Shown piece after piece: positions 57,128 to 64,000 of a stretch of DNA of 64,000 bases; the first letter of the stretch is position 1, and every line of letters starts with the position of its first letter. Under the pieces are notes generated by a model, which had not been told where the DNA came from, did not search any database, and saw nothing but the letters and a program-made list of their open reading frames with translations. The stretch covers positions 186,001 through 250,000 of the forward strand of contig PYVY01000001.1 in assembly GCA_003056425.1 (NCBI GenBank), written 5' to 3'. Source of the stretch: Alteromonas indica. Lineage in GTDB: Bacteria > Pseudomonadota > Gammaproteobacteria > Enterobacterales > Alteromonadaceae. The position numbers and the translations under genes are program-made.

Positions 57128-59127
57128 AGCTGCCGTCCGCTTTCATCCAACTGACTGGACGCCGGTATAGCATCGGTTGCCAGTTGTTGAAACAGCTCGC
57201 TTGGCGTGCCTAACTGATACTCATAAATATAGCGGTAAGCCATCACTGCTTTCACGTATCGTCGGGTTTCCTTGTAGGGAATGTTTTCAATCCAGATATC
57301 GGTAGCGATATCATTTGACTGGGGTAACCATTCTAACACTTTGCGCCATCCGGCATTATAGGAAGCTGATACCAATACCGGATTATTGGCCAGTTTGTCG
57401 CCCAGATAACGTAAATACTGTACCCCAAACTGCAGGTTTCGTTCCGGCTCAAACAATACCGAACGATTGAGATTTTTCTTTGCCAGATACTGGGCTGTAC
57501 CGGGCATCAGTTGCATTAAACCTGTGGCCCCTGCGGGCGAGACGGCATCAGCCATAAACGAGCTTTCACGGCGTGCTATGGCCATGGCGAAAGCAGGATG
57601 TACATCATAGGTTTTACTGGCCGCATCAAATTGCGAGGCATAGGCTAAGGGGAAGCGCTTCTCGACATCATCCAGATAACCACTGCGGGTAAAGCTGATG
57701 ATAGATTGATCATACCAACCCCATTCACTGGCCACCAGCGCTGCCGCGGTGAGCTTGTCACTGTCAATATGAGTAAGCAAATAATGCCATTCCCGCCGCG
57801 CCTCAAATTGGCGCCCTAACTGCAAAAACTCGTAAGCGCGTTGCGCAGCGGGTAATTCAGCCACAGCGGTAAGCTGTTGCTGAACACGTTCTACCGGTTG
57901 ATGCATCAAAGCTGGTTTAGCACCCACCCGGGCGCTGGCCATAAAGCCATAGTAATGTCGCTGCCCCGCGAGTTGAGAAAATACCTGTTCAGCTTGTTCC
58001 GCGCGCCCCAAAGCCGCCAGGCTACGGGCCCGCCAATATAAATAGTTGTCGTTTTTTTGCTGGCGTGGGGGAGCTTGTTCTATGAGCTTTAGCACCCGTT
58101 CCCAGTGCTGCTCTCGAAGCAAAAACGCCATATGCCAGCGTTTGACATCATCTTCAGCGCCATCGACATCGGCTTTTTCCAACCAAGATAACGCATCAGA
58201 TTGATGATCAATCGCTTTGCTTAACGCAATGGCCCGATGAATTGCGTGAAGGTTGTCAGTGCTAAATAACTTTTTCCCCACCCAATGATGATAGGCTCTT
58301 ACCGCTTTATCAGCATCCTGCCAGGCCAGTTTTTCTAAACCAAACGCCAGCATGCGCGCTTCCTCATCCACATGCGATAACGGAAACTGACGAAAATTCA
58401 GTATATACGCCGGATCATTTCGTACCGCCAACCATAGGTCAGCCAGATATTGGGCGTCTGCGGGTAATTTCCCTTTGAGATAAGGGACCAGACGAGGATT
58501 CCCGTTGACCGCGGCTTTACGTATACGGCCAAGAATCAGTTCCTCCGTTAGCATCCCGGCTTGTTGCCACTGACGAAATATAGGGTCACACTCGTTCGGC
58601 TGGGATTGCCCGCTAAGCCAGATAGGTTTGACTTTATTAAGCCAATATTTGGGATTGGCTGCCCCCTGCAGCTGATAGCGTAAATACTGACAGGTTATCG
58701 TCGCCCCAAGCCCCTCCCGGTAGTTAGCCAAAAATGCTGACTTATCGTTGCGCTCAGATAAATAACGTAACCAGGAGCCGCGCATTCCATAACTGACCGG
58801 CTGACCATTATACGTCGCTAAAAATGTTTCTATTTGCGGCCGGTGGGTTATATCCATTTGGCGATAAAGCCGTTGGCGTACCAGATAGGGATATAAGGGG
58901 TAGGACTTTAAGGCGGCAATATCATCATCAAGAGTGTCAAGCTTGGTACGTGAAGTCGTGCGCAAAGCGTTTTCCACCCGCTCAAACTGCGCTCGCATGG
59001 CTACCTCACCGGCGTCGGGCAGTAGCTGTGCCAGCGCCCGGGGAGTGCTTACTATACCTAGTAATAACACGTTAAATAACACCAGGTTTGCCCAAAATAC
59101 TTGCTTGCGATACTGCATTACTGCCAT
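57109..59127 (-). CDS. slt: soluble lytic murein transglycosylase Slt70
   Basis: This 672-aa periplasmic enzyme cuts glycan strands to 1,6-anhydro muropeptides, the substrate class of AmpG at 20 kb. The start at 59127 (MAVMQYRKQVF) follows AGAGG at ten bases; a frame continues 10 codons upstream and an ATG three codons downstream is also possible. The signal segment VFWANLVLFNVLLLGIVSTPRALA is followed by a long alpha-superhelical U/L domain (ALKSYPLYPYLVRQRLYRQ, YLRYQLQGA). The catalytic SLT domain lies near the C-terminus, with AIARRESSFMADAVSPAGATGLMQLMPGTA (catalytic Glu) and ASYNAGWRKV. Confidence 0.92.
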   Translation of the reverse strand: MAVMQYRKQVFWANLVLFNVLLLGIVSTPRALAQLLPDAGEVAMRAQFERVENALRTTSRTKLDTLDDDIAALKSYPLYPYLVRQRLYRQMDITHRPQIETFLATYNGQPVSYGMRGSWLRYLSERNDKSAFLANYREGLGATITCQYLRYQLQGAANPKYWLNKVKPIWLSGQSQPNECDPIFRQWQQAGMLTEELILGRIRKAAVNGNPRLVPYLKGKLPADAQYLADLWLAVRNDPAYILNFRQFPLSHVDEEARMLAFGLEKLAWQDADKAVRAYHHWVGKKLFSTDNLHAIHRAIALSKAIDHQSDALSWLEKADVDGAEDDVKRWHMAFLLREQHWERVLKLIEQAPPRQQKNDNYLYWRARSLAALGRAEQAEQVFSQLAGQRHYYGFMASARVGAKPALMHQPVERVQQQLTAVAELPAAQRAYEFLQLGRQFEARREWHYLLTHIDSDKLTAAALVASEWGWYDQSIISFTRSGYLDDVEKRFPLAYASQFDAASKTYDVHPAFAMAIARRESSFMADAVSPAGATGLMQLMPGTAQYLAKKNLNRSVLFEPERNLQFGVQYLRYLGDKLANNPVLVSASYNAGWRKVLEWLPQSNDIATDIWIENIPYKETRRYVKAVMAYRYIYEYQLGTPSELFQQLATDAIPASSQLDESGRQLQLAPD

Positions 59128-59541
59128 CCCATTTAAACCTCTACAACACATCTGCACTTCATTGGATGCAACCCTTGCATCGGGGAAATCGGCAGCCTGT
59201 TATGATTAAGTATAGACAAAGAAAATAGTGCGGCCAGATTTGAATGAACAGATATCTTGAAGATTATGTGAGTACTGCGTAAGAACGCCATTTGTCGCAG
59301 GTTTGCACGACTTTTCGCCACCGATTATACGCTTGATAATCAAAATTTCGAGCTTGAATTGTCAATCTGCCACCACCACCTGTAAACTAAATTGAAACAG
59401 TCGTTTGAATTTTTGTTGAATTTTTCTTTTGGTTTGTCAAAAATCAACGCACCCTAACGCGTTAATGTACGACAGCGGATCCATTTTGAGGGTTCCATTG
59501 CGGCCACATTAACAATCCGGCCATCGCCGAAGGAGAATAGA
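59128..59541. promoter_or_regulatory. divergent slt/fadB control region
   Basis: This 414-base gap holds no gene. It contains the PsrA-like operator (entered separately) and, just after it, a looser inverted repeat GTTGAATTTTT ... AAAAATCAAC (about 59415-59446). TTGTCA at about 59436 is a possible -35 for fadB, but no convincing -10 was found. AAGGAG precedes the fadB ATG. Confidence 0.45.
59389..59412. promoter_or_regulatory. PsrA-type fatty-acid regulator operator upstream of fadBA
   Basis: AAATTGAAAC, centre AGTC, GTTTGAATTT: a 10+4+10 palindrome with a single mismatch. It fits the PsrA consensus of CAAAC or GAAAC, a short spacer and GTTTG/C. In many non-enteric gammaproteobacteria PsrA (TetR family) represses beta-oxidation genes until long-chain acyl ligands bind. 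It lies about 130 bases before fadB. Confidence 0.7.
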
Positions 59542-62872
<3,331 letters not shown>

Positions 62873-62896
62873 ACACCTGTTTTCGGCAGGTCGCGT

Positions 62897-62926
62897 AGAA
62901 AGGAGCCTTCGGGCTCCTTTTTTTCT
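62897..62926 (+). terminator. terminator of fadBA
   Basis: AAAGGAGCC, loop TTCG, GGCTCCTTTTTTT. A stable UUCG-type tetraloop is followed by seven T, 27 bases after the fadA stop. Confidence 0.95.
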
Positions 62927-63036
62927 TTGCCGCTGCGGTTAAATAACGCAATAATAATACTCGAAAACAACAATGACGGCTCCGGTCTAAGATAGCTTTA
63001 CTGGTAACCATCTGTGCGTATACCGTTGACCGACCC

Positions 63037-63882
63037 ATGCCAAGACCACATCCTATTATCTGGTTTACATTACTTTTTTTCACCCATGTAAGCTGGGCTT
63101 CATCAACCATACCCAACCCACCTGCCGCCTTTGATAACCAACATGACTTACTATTGTTTAATTTTGACCTTAAAACCGATGTTGACGATCTGCATACCGT
63201 TGCGGCGCTGGATTTAATTCTTAATAACGAAAAATATCGCCCGCACCATTATATTGCGCTGCACGGCACCTATGGGCTTCAGGCGGGCCTGTTTGTCCCG
63301 GCCAAGGCTCTGTTCAGGCACACGTTTGGCAGCCATTGGGTAGATATACACGGTAATCGCGATAAAGCATTTGCTACCGTACTTACTGCAATGCACAAAA
63401 CGTTGTCTAACCAAGGGCGTATTTGGATTGCTGAAGCAGGCCAGAGCGATATTAGCGCAGCGTTAATATCTTCCTACCGCACCCGGTATGGGGCGCTCGG
63501 GAAATCCCAAATAGTGATTGTGCAGCATAGCCAGTGGAATGAAGACGAAACCAGTCAAGAAGCACTGGCATTGGTAAAACAACATGCGACTTATATTAAA
63601 ATACCCGATGGCAACGCTGCTGATAACGGCACGCCGGGCTTCAATGATCCGACATTTGCCGTCAATAAGCTCGAACAACCGGGCCAGCTTAGTCGCCAAA
63701 CCTGGCAACTGGCAAACCAACTCAGTCGGCAATATAACGGTAAAAACGAGCGTTATTTAAATCAAACTATTGCCAACGGTGGCGCAGATTTTTCTGATTT
63801 AGCTGAAGTCATCTGGATATTACAGATAGCAGAGGTCGATACTGTGGCGGCATTTTTCGCGCAGTTTAGCGGTGCTGAATGA
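63037..63882 (+). CDS. secreted nucleoside-hydrolase-like protein, altered active-site motif
   Basis: This 281-aa protein has a signal peptide (PIIWFTLLFFTHVSWASS). The mature protein opens with a strand and LLFNFDLKTDVDDLHTVAALDL, which resembles the DTDPGIDD calcium/ribose-binding loop of inosine-uridine nucleoside hydrolases and the DUF1593 branch, but with Lys in place of the second Asp. The next parts (RIWIAEAGQSDISAALIS, SQIVIVQHSQWNEDET, FNDPTFAV) also fit that Rossmann-like fold. The C-terminus has IANGGADFSDLAEVIWIL. Function is uncertain: a carbohydrate- or nucleoside-binding hydrolase, or an inactive relative. It lies alone after fadBA. Confidence 0.5.
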   Translation: MPRPHPIIWFTLLFFTHVSWASSTIPNPPAAFDNQHDLLLFNFDLKTDVDDLHTVAALDLILNNEKYRPHHYIALHGTYGLQAGLFVPAKALFRHTFGSHWVDIHGNRDKAFATVLTAMHKTLSNQGRIWIAEAGQSDISAALISSYRTRYGALGKSQIVIVQHSQWNEDETSQEALALVKQHATYIKIPDGNAADNGTPGFNDPTFAVNKLEQPGQLSRQTWQLANQLSRQYNGKNERYLNQTIANGGADFSDLAEVIWILQIAEVDTVAAFFAQFSGAE

Positions 63883-64000
63883 CCGTTATGCGATAGATAG
63901 AATGCGCTCGCTGCACCTGGTTAGCGTCCTGTCAGACAGGTAGTACAAGCGTATGCCCTAACGTAAATAGCCAGTTTTAATACTCACAGGCTATGCTAGC
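63883..64000. other. right-edge sequence without a visible gene
   Basis: The last 118 bases contain a short self-complementary CCTGTCAGACAGG (about 63930-63942) and no convincing open frame on either strand. The next gene must start beyond the edge. Confidence 0.5.

Noticed and set aside
59133-59321. 62-codon minus-strand frame upstream of slt
   Set aside because: Overlaps the slt start region, no Shine-Dalgarno sequence and no protein-like pattern.

Overview
The window is chromosomal DNA of a marine-type gammaproteobacterium, most likely an Alteromonadales member near Alteromonas, Salinimonas or Aestuariibacter. This is inferred from gene order and protein character: nudF-yqiB-cpdA-yqiA divergent from tolC, mutH divergent from rppH-ptsP-lgt-thyA, ftsB-ispD-ispF-truD-surE-pcm-yqaA-nlpD-rpoS, and rplU-rpmA-obgE divergent from ispB. 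No phage, insertion sequence, integron, CRISPR, tRNA or rRNA is visible. The window reads as core genome with a few accessory sensory and hypothetical genes.

Layout. 1-2.3 kb: minus-strand operon nudF, yqiB, cpdA, yqiA (the last cut by the left edge). 2.5-5.2 kb: tolC and a voltage-gated cation channel. 5.2-8 kb: a very large TPR lipoprotein of the PrsT type. 8.2-12.4 kb: deaD, cysG and a secreted transglutaminase-like protein. 12.4-19.6 kb: a decayed-looking intergenic stretch, phoH-like gene, rapA-rluA, and a DUF3530 and a hypothetical protein. 19.7-25.3 kb: ampG, a hybrid histidine kinase, and a convergent coupled pair (receiver-CheC and PAS-GGDEF). 25.3-31.7 kb: thyA, lgt, a TSUP exporter, ptsP and rppH, with mutH divergent. 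31.7-40.9 kb: a 7-TM protein, ygiF/ygiM, putA and a chemoreceptor. 41.3-47.9 kb: cell division, isoprenoid, tRNA-modification and stationary-phase genes ending in rpoS. 48-52 kb: folA, obgE, rpmA, rplU and ispB. 52-59.2 kb: a ZIP transporter, pepQ, a FIST-domain protein coupled to a cytosolic histidine kinase, and slt. 59.5-62.9 kb: fadBA, preceded by a strong PsrA-like operator. 63-63.9 kb: a secreted nucleoside-hydrolase-like protein.

How the genes work together. Most of the window is housekeeping: nucleotide cleaning (nudF, rppH, thyA, folA), envelope biogenesis (tolC, lgt, slt, ampG, nlpD, ftsB), MEP isoprenoids feeding ispB, and fatty-acid and proline catabolism. The accessory theme is signal transduction. 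The best candidate for a less-described system is the FIST protein/histidine kinase pair at 54.5-57.1 kb, whose architecture matches the haem-based nitric-oxide sensor NosP and its kinase. The second is the receiver-CheC/diguanylate cyclase pair facing a PilJ-type hybrid kinase at 21-25 kb. The calcium-channel-like selectivity filter of the ion channel and several orphan secreted or membrane proteins also merit a look. All functional calls rest on reading the sequence by eye; no database search was run.
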